Positions 41,646 to 52,814 of a DNA stretch of 64,000 nucleotides are shown piece after piece. The position numbers and the translations under genes are program-made. How positions within the stretch are numbered: the first letter of the stretch is position 1; the number at the start of each line of letters is the position of its first letter. The DNA lies in the NCBI GenBank assembly GCA_019925095.2, contig CM034411.1, positions 6,549,501-6,613,500 of the forward strand. The letters are read 5' to 3'. A model generated the notes under the pieces. It was not told where the DNA came from. It worked only from the letters and a program-made list of their open reading frames with translations, and ran no database searches. This DNA is from Dendrolimus kikuchii. Its lineage: Eukaryota > Arthropoda > Insecta > Lepidoptera > Lasiocampidae.

Positions 41646-41744
41646 TAAATAATACGAATTTTTAAACAAACTTCTTATTAGAACTAAAAATTAAAATTTA
41701 ATTTAAATACAAACTAATTATCATTTGTATATTACCCATAACAA

Positions 41745-41800
41745 AACCGCAACTTGCTTGGGGATATACCTACAATGTTTGTCTGCCAATTATTGTTATT
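41745..41800 (+). mobile_element. SINE-B 3' scrap
   Basis: The stretch 'aacttgcttggggatatacc', 'tacaatgtttgtctgccaat', 'tatt' corresponds to the last 60 bp of SINE-B. Confidence 0.5.
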
Positions 41801-42243
41801 CAATAACCTTAATTCCCCCAGCAACTAAGACAGTAAAGGGCAATTATTCCAAACATTCACATTAATGTTCTTACATGTTTTTTGAAACGTTACCTCGTAC
41901 TTGAAGTCGTTTAAGCCACTAACTGTTAAAAAACACGCGTTAAACAACTAAATGCTCAACTTCCTGCATTACTTGGTCTAATTGAACCATTTATTGACCT
42001 TAAGTTGTACGTTTAATGACCTCGATTGATGAAATTGATTTTGAGGTGGTTGTGTTTATGTATAAGAAGGTTCGAAACGACTGCTTCCGTCTTGGTCGTC
42101 AAGCAATCGCTGACTTAATATAGACCTGCTCAACTTCGCTGCTACAATATTCTGGGTCCCAAAACCTTGCGAAAACTTCGTGAAATTGTAAAAAAAATAA
42201 ACGCGAACGGCCAGATCCATTTTGATTTTATATTTTTATTACT
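41801..42243. other. unassigned DNA
   Basis: No gene or shared repeat was recognised. Confidence 0.4.
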
Positions 42244-42620
42244 GGACTAGCTGATGCCCGCGACTTCGTCCGCGTATTAAAGTTTTTTTAACTATAATAA
42301 TAATAATATAATGACAGCCCATAAATGTCCCACTGCTGGGCTCGGGCCTCCCACTATAGGGGAACGGACAGTATACCCGCCACGCTTGTCCAAGGCGGCT
42401 TGGCAGGTTTGACACATCGGTTATCTCGATGTGCAGGTTGCATCACGATGTTTTCCTTCACCGTTTTTTAACTATCCCACGGGAACTCTTTAATTTTTCG
42501 GGATCAAAAGTATCCTATATGTTGACCAGAGATATAAGCTACCACCATATAAAATTTCATTTAAATCGATGGAGTCGTTTCGGAGATTAGCCCGTACAAA
42601 CAGACAAACAGAGAAACAAA
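42244..42620 (-). mobile_element. Helitron-like element split by SINE-A
   Basis: It opens 'ctagctgatgcccgcgactt', 'cgtccgcg' (CTAG end with GC-rich hairpin) and continues after the SINE as 'cccacgggaactctttaatt', 'gaccagagatataagctacc' and 'cggagattagcccgtacaaa'. The interruption is at 42296-42462. Confidence 0.7.
42296..42462 (-). mobile_element. SINE-A, 5'-truncated, inside a Helitron-like element
   Basis: The 3' half of SINE-A with an (ATA)n tail at left lies between G-T(6-7)-AACTAT duplications (42282-42295, 42463-42475), which differ by one T. The left part of the sequence 'cagcccataaatgtcccact' and 'cttgtccaaggcggcttggc' matches other SINE-A copies closely. Confidence 0.85.
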
Positions 42621-42724
42621 AATTTGAAAAAAATCTAAATTAGTTCTATTTCACTTCTTACGTCTCTCTGACTCGGTTTTTAGCATTTTTTTTCATTGTA
42701 CAGAAATTCGACCTCTACAGCACA

Positions 42725-42800
42725 GATTAACGACCCACCCGATTCGAAGTAGTTAGCGTCACTTATGGACATTTGCAATACCAAAGTCGCTACCAGTGGT
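42725..42800 (-). mobile_element. degraded R315 fragment
   Basis: The segments 'cagcacagattaacgaccca' and 'cttatggacatttgcaatac', 'caaagtcgctac' align with the R315 T-run end. Confidence 0.5.
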
Positions 42801-42827
42801 AGATTTACGTAGGCACGTAGGCCGCAT

Positions 42828-43090
42828 CATATTTTTTTTTTTTTTTGCAGGAGTTCAGCAGACAGGCAGACGGTCCACTTGATGGAAAGCGGTTACCATC
42901 GCTTATCGATATTTGCCGGAACTGCCGGAACATAACTCAAGGTTGTTATGGCGACATGCTTTAGACCATGGGTGGTAGCCATCCAGTGGGGCAAATGCCC
43001 TACCACCTGGCTGTGGGTTGTTTTGTCGCCTCGTCCGACAGGCCGCCCGGCCGCATGAAATTGTATTATTTCTCCGTTTCTGCACGGATA
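42828..43090 (-). mobile_element. R315 copy with internal deletion
   Basis: Both termini are present (T-run plus 'gcaggagttcagcagacagg'; 'tccgtttctgcacggata'). About 50 bp between 'atatttgc' and 'cggaactgccgg' is deleted compared with complete copies. Confidence 0.82.
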
Positions 43091-43126
43091 CAAATTTAAT
43101 TTAGGGATAGCGACATTTTAAACAAG

Positions 43127-43527
43127 CGACCAGACGGAATGTCGTTGGTACCTTGGAAGATGGGACGCCCCTTAGTATGGGACGCAACTTGTGTCGATAC
43201 GTTAGCGGCTTCCCATCTTCCAAATACAGCCGTCACTGCCGGAGGAGCTGCCACACTTCAAGAAACCCTGAAACGCCGCAAATATGCATCCATCGGTGAC
43301 GGATACATATTTGTGGCTTTGGGGTTGAGACTTTGGGGCCATGGGGACGTGAGGCTCATCAACTTTATCGAGACCTTTCAAGGCGATTGAAAGAAGTCTC
43401 GCGTGACCAAAGGGCTGGCCTATATTTAGGGCAACGTATTAGCGTTGCCATACAACGCGGGAATGCGGCCAGCATTTTGGGAACGCTCCCCACCGAGAGC
43501 GATCTGGACTACATCTTTTACTTGTAA
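43127..43527 (+). pseudogene. PDG-LINE C-terminal domain
   Basis: The first frame reads RPDGMSLVPWKMGRPLVWDA, then TCVDTLAASHLP; a single frameshift around 43333 leads to GPWGREAHQLYRDLSRRLKE, RAGLYLGQRISVAIQRGNAA, SILGTLPTESDLDYIFYL and a stop. I recall this domain at the C-terminal end of reverse-transcriptase ORFs in many invertebrates. The PD...WD-x-T spacing suggests a PD-(D/E)XK-like nuclease fold, but that is inference. The reverse transcriptase is absent, so it is a truncated, frameshifted copy. Relics lie at 8614-8766, 23370-23445, 25725-25800, 49363-49530, 50316-50660 and 62800-62960. Confidence 0.75.
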
Positions 43528-43734
43528 ATATGTATATAATAGTAGTTATTATTGTAATATTGTAAATTTTAAACATTTTATTACATAATTTTGTAGCGCG
43601 AAATACTCTACACGTTCTGACCAAATTTCGTTAATGTAAGTCCAGTAATTTTCGAGAAGATGTAAGTGATTGCACAAATGGACAGCTGGACATCTATGGA
43701 ACCCTAAAAAATCCACCACTAGGCGCCACCAATA

Positions 43735-43920
43735 TACTGCCGGCCTCGAGACGTGGATTAGAATCTGGCTGCTCAGCAGAATTCAAGGTTATTATGGCGG
43801 CAAACTCTAGGCCCGGTGATATACATTCAGACGGTTGCTTAATTGCCTTACTATCTGGCTGAGGATTGTTTCGTAGGTGATAGAAATTAGTGTTTTCTCT
43901 CTGTTCCTACACGGATTTTC
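43735..43920 (-). mobile_element. degraded R315 half
   Basis: It retains 'aaggttattatggcggcaaa', 'ctctaggcc' and 'ctctctgttcctacacggat'. The T-run half is missing. Confidence 0.65.
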
Positions 43921-44029
43921 GTTTTTCGCACTGTTTTCAGGTTCTCACGGTGCAACATGGCAACAAGCAACGCTTATTCCTGTATGCACCACAGAAAGGA
44001 TAAGCCTGGAGTAATAGGACCATTACAAA

Positions 44030-44635
44030 AAAAAATGTGTGTGTGCGCAGTTCACACGTAGTACTAGTGAAACAAAGTGTGATACGAAGTGGGAGGGATT
44101 TAACATTTCGTGATATCACATTTCATATATTATATCTTTATAATATATGAAATGACACACCTTCCATGATCAAATTGATCGTGTACTAGCAGAAGGTGAT
44201 GTCAGAAGCCTTAAGAACAGACGAGCTTGCATGACTAGAGTTATGAATGTCAAAGAGGCAAGTGAGGTGTGTAAGAATAAGCCTAAATGGCACTCTGTTG
44301 TTCGTGCCTACCCCGCCAGGGAACTGCCGTGAAGTTATGTATGTATGTATATCTTTATAATAATTATATTTAAGCTGAATGATAATAACAAATACTCGCC
44401 TCTGCTCCTATTTTTGATATATTATAACAATATTGTGTACCTACACGACTCTCTGCGGCACCAATAAACCCATGAGGTTTCTCTGCCACAGTCAAATATT
44501 TTTCTAATGTATATGAAATTAAGGATATTGGACAATAAATTTTAAAAAATGTTTTGAAACACGAAATTTGACGTAGTATCGAAAAACTTCAAAACATTTC
44601 CAACTCTATCTGTATAAGCATAGTCTTTAAATGTA
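44030..44635 (+). repeat. Rep-C, 5' part, split by RTE-T
   Basis: It shares 'agtgaaacaaagtgtgatac', 'tttcgtgatatcacatttca' and 'aaacatttccaactctatct' with 22970-23300 (reversed) and 57050-57210. An RTE-T insertion lies at 44146-44347. Confidence 0.55.
44146..44347 (+). pseudogene. RTE-T LINE, 5'-truncated, 15-bp TSD
   Basis: The frame HTFHDQIDRVLAEGDVRSLK, NRRACMTRVMNVKEASEVCK, NKPKWHSVVRAYPARELP matches RTE-T to its stop, followed by 'gaagttatgtatgtatgtat'. Perfect 15-bp duplications (44131-44145, 44348-44362) flank it. About 8 bp (44146-44153) at the 5' junction match neither target nor element. Confidence 0.88.
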
Positions 44636-45272
44636 TGTGTTTATCTCTTTTTAGTGTGGCTTTTTCGTTTCATCGAGTTTCAAATCACAACGATTCTAAA
44701 GAAGTTTCACTTCAAAATTGGAATAAAAGTGACTGGACTATTGGGTTATCTTACGCCTTTAACACTTCCATCGCTGGAGGTCAAATCCTAACTTTGACAA
44801 CTTTCACGCACTAAGACCTTCCTTCGATGAGTAAGTTATAAGGTAGATAATGTTAACATCGCCATTGTTATCCGTTGTCTGGGGTCAGAATCCGTTCTCC
44901 GCTCGCCGGAGGAGTTGATCAGGCACATCGAAATTTATTAAGTACTAAAAAAACTAACATTGTGAAACTCGGCAGGCAATATAGACGTCCTATAAATTTA
45001 TGTGTTTATCTCTTTTTAGTGCGGCTTTTTCGTTTCATCGGGTTTCAAATCACAACGATTCTAAAGATGTTTCGCTTCGAAATTGGAATAAAAGTGACTG
45101 GACTATTGGGTTATCTTACGCCTTTAACACTTCCATCGCTGGAGGTCAAATCCTAACTTTGACAACTTTCACGCACTAAGACCTTCCTTCGATGAGTAAG
45201 TTATAAGGTAGATAATGTTAACATCGCCATTATTATCCGTTGTCTGGGGTCAGAATTAATATCCGTTCTCCG
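44636..45272 (+). repeat. Rep-C tandem duplication (units A and A')
   Basis: A unit starting 'tgtgtttatctctttttagt' occurs at 44636-44998 and again at 45001-45272. They share 'cgtttcatcg-gtttcaaatc', 'ggaataaaagtgactggact' and 'atcgccattgttatccgttg' with few changes. The second unit is shorter. The 93-codon frame 44875-45156 spans the junction and is not a gene. Confidence 0.85.
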
Positions 45273-45327
45273 TTTAATTTATGAAATATAATGTATTGTA
45301 TCTCAATCTCTCGCAGGCTTAGCATTT

Positions 45328-46037
45328 AGGTAAGCAGGAAAATTTTGAAGGTTACATCAAAAAGTGGATTTACTAGTATCGAAAAGTGAACGAAACGAAT
45401 ACCTTACAAGGCTGTGAATATTTTTGAATACTTTAGCTAAATTATTCTTTTAACATCTTAAATGTTATTTTTATAATATTTCTTATACAAGTTATGGAAG
45501 ATGTGTCTTATCCAAATTATGCAGATGCGTATTAATTAGTATAACAAGTATCAACATAACTTGTAAACATAAAGTCCTAACTTTGACAACTTTCACGCAC
45601 TAAGACCTTCCTTCGATGAGTAAGTTATAAGGTAGATAATGTTAACATCGCCATTGTTATCCGTTGTCTGGGGTCAGAGATAATATCCGTTCTCCGTTCG
45701 CGGGAGGAGTTGATCAGGCACATCGAAATTTATTAAGTACTAAAAAAACTAACATTGTGAAACTTGGCAAAAACAATATAAAATGACGTCAGAGGTAAGC
45801 AGGAAAATTTTGAAGGTTACATCAAAAAGTGGATTTACTAGTATCGAAAAGTGAACGAAACGAATACCTTACAAGGCTGTGAATATTTTTGAATACTTTA
45901 ACTAAATTATTCTTTTAACATCTTAAATGTTATTTTTATAATATTTCTTATACAAGTTATGGAAGATGTGTCTTATCCAAATTATGCAGATGCGTATTAA
46001 TTAGTATAACAAGTATCAACATAAATTGTAAACATAA
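45328..46037 (+). repeat. Rep-C duplication B-A''-B'
   Basis: A 244-bp block at 45328-45571 (starting 'aggtaagcaggaaaattttg') recurs at 45791-46037 almost unchanged. Between them lies a third, partial A unit (45572-45790). Confidence 0.88.
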
Positions 46038-47454
46038 ACCGGCAGATACGCATTAGCAAAATATGACGGGTATAAGTATTTACATGAGAGTTTATCGCAC
46101 AGTTTGGGGCCAAAATCGTATACTATTTTCGTAAGCGATACTCTTTAGACAATCACAGAGAATTTTGTTTGATCGCATTGAAATATTTGTCTACGATTTC
46201 TCAACTTGTCTATTGAAGAACTAGTATGACATTTTTTCAAGTTCATGCGAGTATCGTACAAATCAGTTTAAACCAATTTGAATGCGAGACTTGCCTTTCG
46301 AGCTCGGTGATGAGCACGGTATTTTGTATTTTGTTTACACAGAGACGTCAGTATTCAATGACCAGGCGATTATCGCCCTTCTACGTACGATATCGTATGT
46401 TTAGTTTACATGGTAATATTTTTTTTCTTGCTTTCGACAATCGTATCTTGTAGGCAAGAAACTCTTTCCATGTAAATGGCCCTTTATAATTTTGGCAATT
46501 TATTATAAAGTAGTATTTCCCCGGCTACGCCACGTGTTGAGCACTACGTACTAGTTCTATTTTATATACATAAAAACTTAATTTTATTTTTATACGTACG
46601 AACTTCAGTGAAAAATTATCTGATGGTGAAAAACGCTTCAAAATTCGTTGCGTGATTTAGGAGGAGTTAGCGTATATACAGATAGAAGGACACACGTGGA
46701 AAGCGACTTTGTTTTATACTATGTAAAGATGTTGAAGCCATAACATTTTATATGAGAGTAATGCCCTTCCAAAAACTGTATTAAACTGCACATACCTTGT
46801 GAAGTCGATCGTCCAATGCCCTCCAATTTGAAATGTGAAAACTACGCAACAATCGATTAATAGCCCAAAAATCCAGTTACACTGTTATAGCATTATTAAA
46901 TAACATAACAGTGCATTGTCTTGTTGGATTACAATAACGTAATATTACGTCACAATACTGGTTGGTCTGTGACAAATCGGTCATATGCATGCCAATTATG
47001 GAGCACATTGTATGAATAAATTCAATTGATAGGTGTCTAGTTCGTCTTTTGAGAATTCCGCAGATATTTTGACAAAAATGTTACTGAAAAGCAATTGAAT
47101 TGAGTAATAAAGCCTGGCATTTTTTTCGTTTTATGAATTTTTTGCATTGTTTAATTCATGATTGTTTTTCCTTTTAAATATGATTTCACACTGTTTATAG
47201 ATTGAATCAATGTAAACTTATATTAATACTAACAAGATAAAAAATATATAATTAATACAAGAAAGAAAAGAAGAAAGAAAGAAAATATTAAACTAAATAC
47301 TTAAAAGTAAACTAAATTATAAATAAATTAATATAAAGTAATCTGGCTTTTTAATCAGCAATTGAAAAGATTCATAAAGTTTTATATATTTATTACCTTC
47401 TTCACAAAATGACTTAGGTATGAACTATAAAGAAAATGTCTCTTAGTATATCTT
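46038..47454. other. mostly unassigned DNA
   Basis: Around 46075-46470 there may be a weak inverted repeat ('tttacatgagagttt' against 'tttacatggaaagagttt'), too diverged to call. A 'gaaagaaagaa' run lies near 47260-47284. The 75-codon frame at 46226-46453 has no motif. Confidence 0.4.
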
Positions 47455-47610
47455 TATATATAAAATTCTTATGTGCGTGTACATACACACGAACTCTTCC
47501 TAAAAATCTAGACTGATTTCGATGAATTTTTTTGTTTTACAATTGGACCCAGTAGATGGAACTGGCATCGGGTTATAGATTTTTATTTCTTTCGGAGTAT
47601 GACAAGGTCT
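47455..47610 (+). repeat. Rep-D-like fragment
   Basis: It carries 'tttacaattggacccagtag' and 'ggcatcgggttatagatttt', similar to 35237-35395, and ends 'gctaggatcgctagtattat'. Confidence 0.5.
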
Positions 47611-47837
47611 GCTAGGATCGCTAGTATTATTATAATTTAATATCATAATCAATAAATTATCTAATTAAAATCCAGCAATTACGTAAATGATAATAACTAT
47701 ACATTAGCTTTAAAATTAGAATAACGTATAACATAAAAAATTAAGCTTAAATATGAAGGTGATATCGGATGAAATTTATAGAATCAAAATGTTTGTCAAG
47801 TATGAACAAATTAGTTCTATTGATTCCCTTTGACATT

Positions 47838-47905
47838 TAGGCCCGATTTTTTTTATTTGTCAAATAAAACTTATCAGACTAATAAATTATATCCTGTGTT
47901 AATTC
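47838..47905. mobile_element. Harbinger-like MITE, one end
   Basis: After TTTA it reads 'ggcccgattttttttatttg', 'tcaaataaaacttatc', resembling the left end of 20597-20767. The other end was not found. Confidence 0.45.
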
Positions 47906-47914
47906 TTGAATTAA

Positions 47915-48348
47915 AATACCTATACATATACACAAAAAGAAAACACTATAAATTAAAATCCTTCCAGCCCGACTAGACCATGTCGCTGGGTAGTGTCCCT
48001 AGAAGGCTGAAAGCAATGCCTCGCTAATACAAACACTAATCCTTTGGACGAGGTACGCTCCAGCCTCCCGGTCTATGCTAGTTAATAATAAATCTTACAG
48101 ATAAGTCTAACCTTCACACGACTAATATCTTACACTGTTGACAAAATAAATATCAAATAAAGACGTTTCTCAGACTAGTGTCTACACACTTTCACAAGCG
48201 AAAGGTCAAACAGGTTTGTCTGTGTGCTGATGCTTTTGCATGTATTGTAATAGAGATGTTATAAACTTTCTAAATCAACTATGAATATTTAGTTCAATAT
48301 TTTGTATTTATAACAATTCTGTATCGTTTAACAAAAGACTATCAAGTT
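47915..48348. other. unassigned DNA
   Basis: A relatively GC-rich stretch at 47965-48085 ('cccgactagaccatgtcgct') may be a further LINE scrap, but no motif is readable. Confidence 0.35.
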
Positions 48349-48570
48349 TTATCTCCCTTTCTCTCACCGTCTCCTAATTATTTGGGGTCGGCACAATACG
48401 TCTTTTTCTTCCATACTCCTCTATTCTGACATACGTCCTCTGTTACACCACACAGCATCATACCATCCTTCACTCCATCCATCTCTTTTTAAGGAGTACC
48501 CATCAATCATCTAATTTAACATTTTTTTTATCACGTGTCTTTCGTCTCTTCTCATGACATGCCCATGTAT
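48349..48570 (-). pseudogene. RTE-C LINE relic
   Basis: On the minus strand the end of the RTE-C protein (GRPK-like, then CADPN) is recognisable from 'ggggtcggcacaatacgtct' and 'acgtcctctgttacaccaca' compared with 1965-2360. There are several frameshifts. Confidence 0.6.
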
Positions 48571-48599
48571 ACTCATGTAATTTTTCAATTACAGATGCA

Positions 48600-49188
48600 A
48601 TTTTCAAAGATCCTATTTCATTCCCACTACTCCACAGTACCATAAAGAACGCTTCGAATTTATTTCTTGCTCTCACAATTTACGCCCTTCCAGTCAACAT
48701 AGACTTATTACTCCTATTCATAATACAACGTTCTTCAATAATTCTTTCACGGTTAAGGCTGCCCAACTTTAGAATAGATTGCCTGTTTGCTGTCAGACAA
48801 GCAAAGTCACTCTATTAACATTTAAGAACGTGGTCAGAAAATACTATATGTAATATAATGATATGTAATTTTATATAATTAGTATTATATTGTGTTTATT
48901 GTTTGAATAGTTGCATTTTATTACTATATCTTGTGTATATATACATATATAACTTACGTGTATATTTGTATATATAGTATAGTTATATATTTATTATTAA
49001 AATATAAGTAATCGTACAATAATTATGTATACCGCCATCGCCACTCCTAATCAGCAATATTCTTGCCACGGGTTGTCTGGAAGAGATCGCTTTTTAGCGA
49101 TAAGACCGCCCTTTGTACACAATTAGAATAATACGAGATCGTAAGTTTTCTGTAGTGGTGTACATTCAAGTGTTATCTATCTATCTAT
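48600..49188 (+). pseudogene. CR1-like LINE C-terminus and 3' UTR
   Basis: Across frameshifts the plus strand encodes SSQHRLITPIHNTTFFNNSF, TVKAAQL, stop, NRLPVCCQTSKVTLLTFKNV, VRKYYM and a stop near 48850. This is homologous to SKSFAVQAVCLWNSLPVDVR, KAKSLAIFKKSVKNYYLSL of the 660-codon ORF. The AT-rich 3' UTR contains the hairpin atcgctttttagcgat (49086-49101) with the 'gtctggaagag' box, and ends in (TATC)n at about 49175-49188. It is an old, 5'-truncated copy. Confidence 0.78.
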
Positions 49189-49189
49189 T

Positions 49190-49320
49190 AGTCAATTCTC
49201 AATAAATCCGTTCTTGTAATACCACCCATACATCTCATCATTCTCGTCTCAGCTGAGTGGAGACGTATTTGGTCTATCACATTAGTGTCTTTCAAGTTTA
49301 TATGCAACGCTAAGTGAGAG
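49190..49320 (-). pseudogene. RTE-like LINE fragment
   Basis: The minus-strand frame IRLHSAETRMMRCMGGITRT matches the pre-terminal LINE motif (SAEMRMLRW-GVTR type). It joins the preceding (TATC)n tail directly. Confidence 0.65.
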
Positions 49321-49362
49321 TTATATGTTTGCGCCGTTTGCTGTTGAAACGCTGGACCGTGG

Positions 49363-49530
49363 GGCCCTAAGGCCACGAGCCTCTATAAAGAGCTCTCAGT
49401 ACCATAATCGTCTTTTCAGGTGATCAGAGGGCTGGTTTCTACCTCGGACAACGGAAAAGTATAGTAACTTTACTCACTGACTTCGATGACCTAGGCGCAA
49501 TATTCCACTTATAGTCCTAAGAAATTGTAT
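49363..49530 (+). pseudogene. PDG-LINE relic
   Basis: GPWGPKATSLYKELS, then DQRAGFYLGQRKS are readable, as in 43333-43527. The rest is degraded. Confidence 0.6.
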
Positions 49531-49534
49531 GTAG

Positions 49535-50315
49535 AATACAATATAACTTTTCTTCGTTGTACTAGTTTATATGTATAATATTTATTCTTAATTTTTGTTA
49601 GTAATAATAAATATGTAAAAAAACCTTAAAAAATACTTATACAGTTAATAATTATGTTTAATATTCTCTACGCAGGCTTCACAGTTAATAAGTGTTAAGT
49701 CACAGTTTAAAATTTGGACACCGTTATTGAAATGCAAATAAGAAAGCAGTTTAAACAATATTTGCTTAGGTAAACAGCCGTGAACTCTTTATTTTGGTTG
49801 AAAACAAAAGCGAAATTGAACTCAAATATACGGTTTAATTTACTACTCTACTTTTTTAAATTTTCTGTATTTTATGAAAAGTCTTAGGTCACTTGTGCGC
49901 AGCTCGTCGCACATATAATATATTATTCCGTTCTACGCTGATAGTGGTGGGCCTAGGATACCCTGGTCGATGTAGGTGTAGAAGATAAAAACTGTTACTT
50001 TTGAAAACTTGTAATAAATCACTTTTACATAACGAATGCGTCTGCACTCGGCTACAACCAAAACGGAAAAAGACCAAAAATGCAACAACAGTGTTGCAAG
50101 TTTAAAAATAAAACAATTTTGTGTTGGTGTTGCCAATACACTAAATAACTTTTAGTAGTGACAATTTGTCACTGACAAAGCATATAATAAGTGCTATTTT
50201 AAATTATATTAGCTACAGTGGTAACGTCATGTTTGTTTCACAAGTTTTACATAGACTTCAATGATTTGTGTGTGAAGTTTCTTAGATATCCAACCTAGAA
50301 TTTCGAATCGGCTAC
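49535..50315. other. unassigned AT-rich DNA
   Basis: Overlapping minus frames at 49889-50136 have no motif. Confidence 0.45.
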
Positions 50316-50660
50316 CTAACATCTTGTGGTGGGCACTAGACGATTCTGAGGTACGTGCTTATTATTTTTGCTGAGTGAAATATGAACCAGCTTTCTGGCG
50401 TCAGAGTTTCTTATAGACGCCTTTAAAAAAACTCTTTGTCGATGGCCCCACGGGCCTAATGTTTCAATTCCAAACGGCACATATATGTAACTTTTTCGAA
50501 AGGTTCGTAAGGTTGACTCTTCAGCTGAAGCGGCGGCATTGTCAGCCCCTGACTCGGTCGTTGGAAGATGTGACCGGACCGGTAAACAAACACAAGTCTC
50601 ATCCCTCACTAGCAACTGCCCCATGTTTCAACAGACGCGTGACATTCATCCAGTCTCTTG
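50316..50660 (-). pseudogene. PDG-LINE relic
   Basis: The minus frame reads LLVRDETCVCLPVRSHLPTT, then a run with YIYVPFGIETLGPWG. It corresponds to PLVWDATCVDTLAASHLPNT and YIFVALGLRLWGPWG of 43127-43527, so the WD-x-TC signature is degraded to RDETC. It is old and inactive. Confidence 0.68.
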
Positions 50661-50664
50661 ACAT

Positions 50665-51829
50665 TATCTTATTAAATTTCATTCATACACAGACACTGTA
50701 GTTTCCAAGTAAAATAACTATAATATACAAAGATAAACGATGTTGTTGTTGCTGAAATGGCATTAGAATAGTATGATAAATGAAGAAGAAGCTGTAACTT
50801 CAAGTTATTTCGAACGTTGTTATGTATTAAACGCGAAATTAAGTTCAGAGACTGCCGAGCTGAAAGTGAATGGAATTTTGCAATTGAACTCAAACCCGAA
50901 TCGAGTTACCTACTTGACCACTTGTAAGATATATATACCTACTTATTATTTATTACAAGTTTCTTAACAGCGTTCGAGATAGTAGACATTTGTTTTAATT
51001 AAGATTATCAGGGTCCCGTAGTTATAATAAAATAAATAAAAAAACCTTTATTACCCAATAATACATCTTTAGATTGAATCATGTTTTTATAATAAAACTA
51101 GGTTTTAAGCGTATACTATTTTATTTGACTTCCAAAAGAAGGAGGGCTCAGTCCGTCTCTTTGTTTTTTTTATTTATAACGCGATTGTTCCGTCAATTGT
51201 GAACCGATTTATTTTTATTTGAAATTGTATGCTCCCAAGGTTATCACCTTGAAATCATGAAATCCTTCTAAAATTGTTATGTTTGTCTATCTTTTGTTAA
51301 ATCGGCAGGCAGTTAAAAAAAACAATTATCAAAAAAAACACACACATAATATACCCCCAAGCTAAGCAAATTACGCTTACTTACGCTAAGCATGTTACGG
51401 TAATGTACAGCCGTGGTATGAAAATGTTCGCCAGTTTTCAAATTGATTCATTTAACGTTCCGCAAGCACATGTTGCCTTTTCAAACTAAGTCACAGAACA
51501 GACTATTCCACAATTTTTTTATGTTTAATTGTTTGACAATAAAGTTTAAAATTCCTTAGATCGAAGTTGTTTGATTTTTTATCGTGTCTAAAAAGATTGT
51601 TCGGACATTAAAACTTTTTTATTAGTTTATGATATGATATTTATGATAAGCGTATTGTTAGCGTAGTGATAATGAAGATTAAAACTGTTGTTAATCTCAG
51701 TGTCTGTCATTGTCAACATTGCAATTTTGTTTTATCACGTTTCTATATTTTATAAACGTAACATTTATTACAATGTTAAATGTTGGCGGTACTGTTTCTT
51801 GTACCCGTGCAAGCAAAAGTCGATTTTAA
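50665..51829. other. unassigned AT-rich DNA
   Basis: No gene or shared repeat was recognised. The 64- to 77-codon frames here lack motifs. Confidence 0.45.
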
Positions 51830-52016
51830 GTTGACGAACCTTTTCATACTGAGACTGTACAAGGGACGACTTTAGGGCCGATCCAAGACAGCCAGACCAT
51901 AGTAGACGAAATGTTAATTTACAAAATTTGCCATACCAGGAATCGAGTCCGGAGCCTCTGAGAAGCAGTAAGGTAGGCCGGCAAAAGTTTAGCCCACTCA
52001 ATCACAGAGGCCATCA
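51830..52016 (-). mobile_element. SINE-B, tail-truncated
   Basis: On the minus strand it starts 'ggcctctgtgattgagtggg' (A-box region), has a B-box-like GGACTCGATTCC and continues 'gtctggctgtcttggatcgg'. The terminal third is not recognisable. Confidence 0.75.
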
Positions 52017-52019
52017 TCT

Positions 52020-52649
52020 TTCAGTCTGTCTTGGTATGTCTAAGTCATCTAGCTAAGAAGCATGTACCACTTAGACTTTTTTCTAACTTATATATTGTAT
52101 CGAGTATATGTAGGTATCGCGATTTAAAAAAGGTAAAATGGCGAACTTGCGCATTTCACGATTAGTCCTTTTTTAATGTGAAAGATCTAGAATAACCTCT
52201 TTAATAATAATTTCTTATTAACTACTTCATAAACATTCTATGGCACACCCTAGAAATCACATACGCCCTTCGTTCAACGAGCCGCTGTAAAAAAAAAGGT
52301 AAAACGAGTCTTCAATGTCACTAATGTACGTTCATCGACACGTTTGCCGAGTACAGACATCCGTGGACATCACTAGAAGCAAGTCGGGTGACCTAGTGAG
52401 GGGCAGGTTTCGATATCGGTAAAGTTAGTAGTCCCAGTTCTAGCGGGAAGCGTGGCAAATCCGTTTTCTGGAACGAAAATCTTGCCTTTTATAAACATTC
52501 AAATATGCTCATCAACGCCGTACTAGATAATATAATTTGAAAATGACTGCTTAGATGTTGGTTCTTTTTCATGGCCTTCAGAGTTAACAAATTATGTTAG
52601 CGTTAACTTTAATGAGGAGGTATGAAAGTCACATTAAATTGCAAGATTG
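52020..52649. other. unassigned DNA
   Basis: No gene or shared repeat was recognised. Confidence 0.45.
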
Positions 52650-52810
52650 ATGGGTACAAATGTAAAGGTAGATAAAAAAAGATGGATGGATTTTGTGAAG
52701 GATAATATGATGATTTGTGGTATAGGTTAGGTTACAGAGGACGTATGAGTACGTGTGCTGACCCCAAATAATTGGAGAATGTGAAAGAACAGAGAGAGAA
52801 AATCTATTAA
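52650..52810 (+). pseudogene. RTE-C LINE relic
   Basis: The plus strand reads DRKRWMDFVKDNM-like, then an end with CADPNNWRM (at 'tgtgctgaccccaaataatt'). It is the same protein tail as 1965-2360, in better-kept form near the stop. Confidence 0.65.
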
Positions 52811-52814
52811 TTTC

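Noticed and set aside
44875..45156. 93-codon plus-strand ORF
   Set aside because: It spans the junction of two Rep-C tandem units and has no motif.
46075..46470. MITE of about 400 bp with inverted ends
   Set aside because: The arms match too weakly to distinguish from chance by eye.
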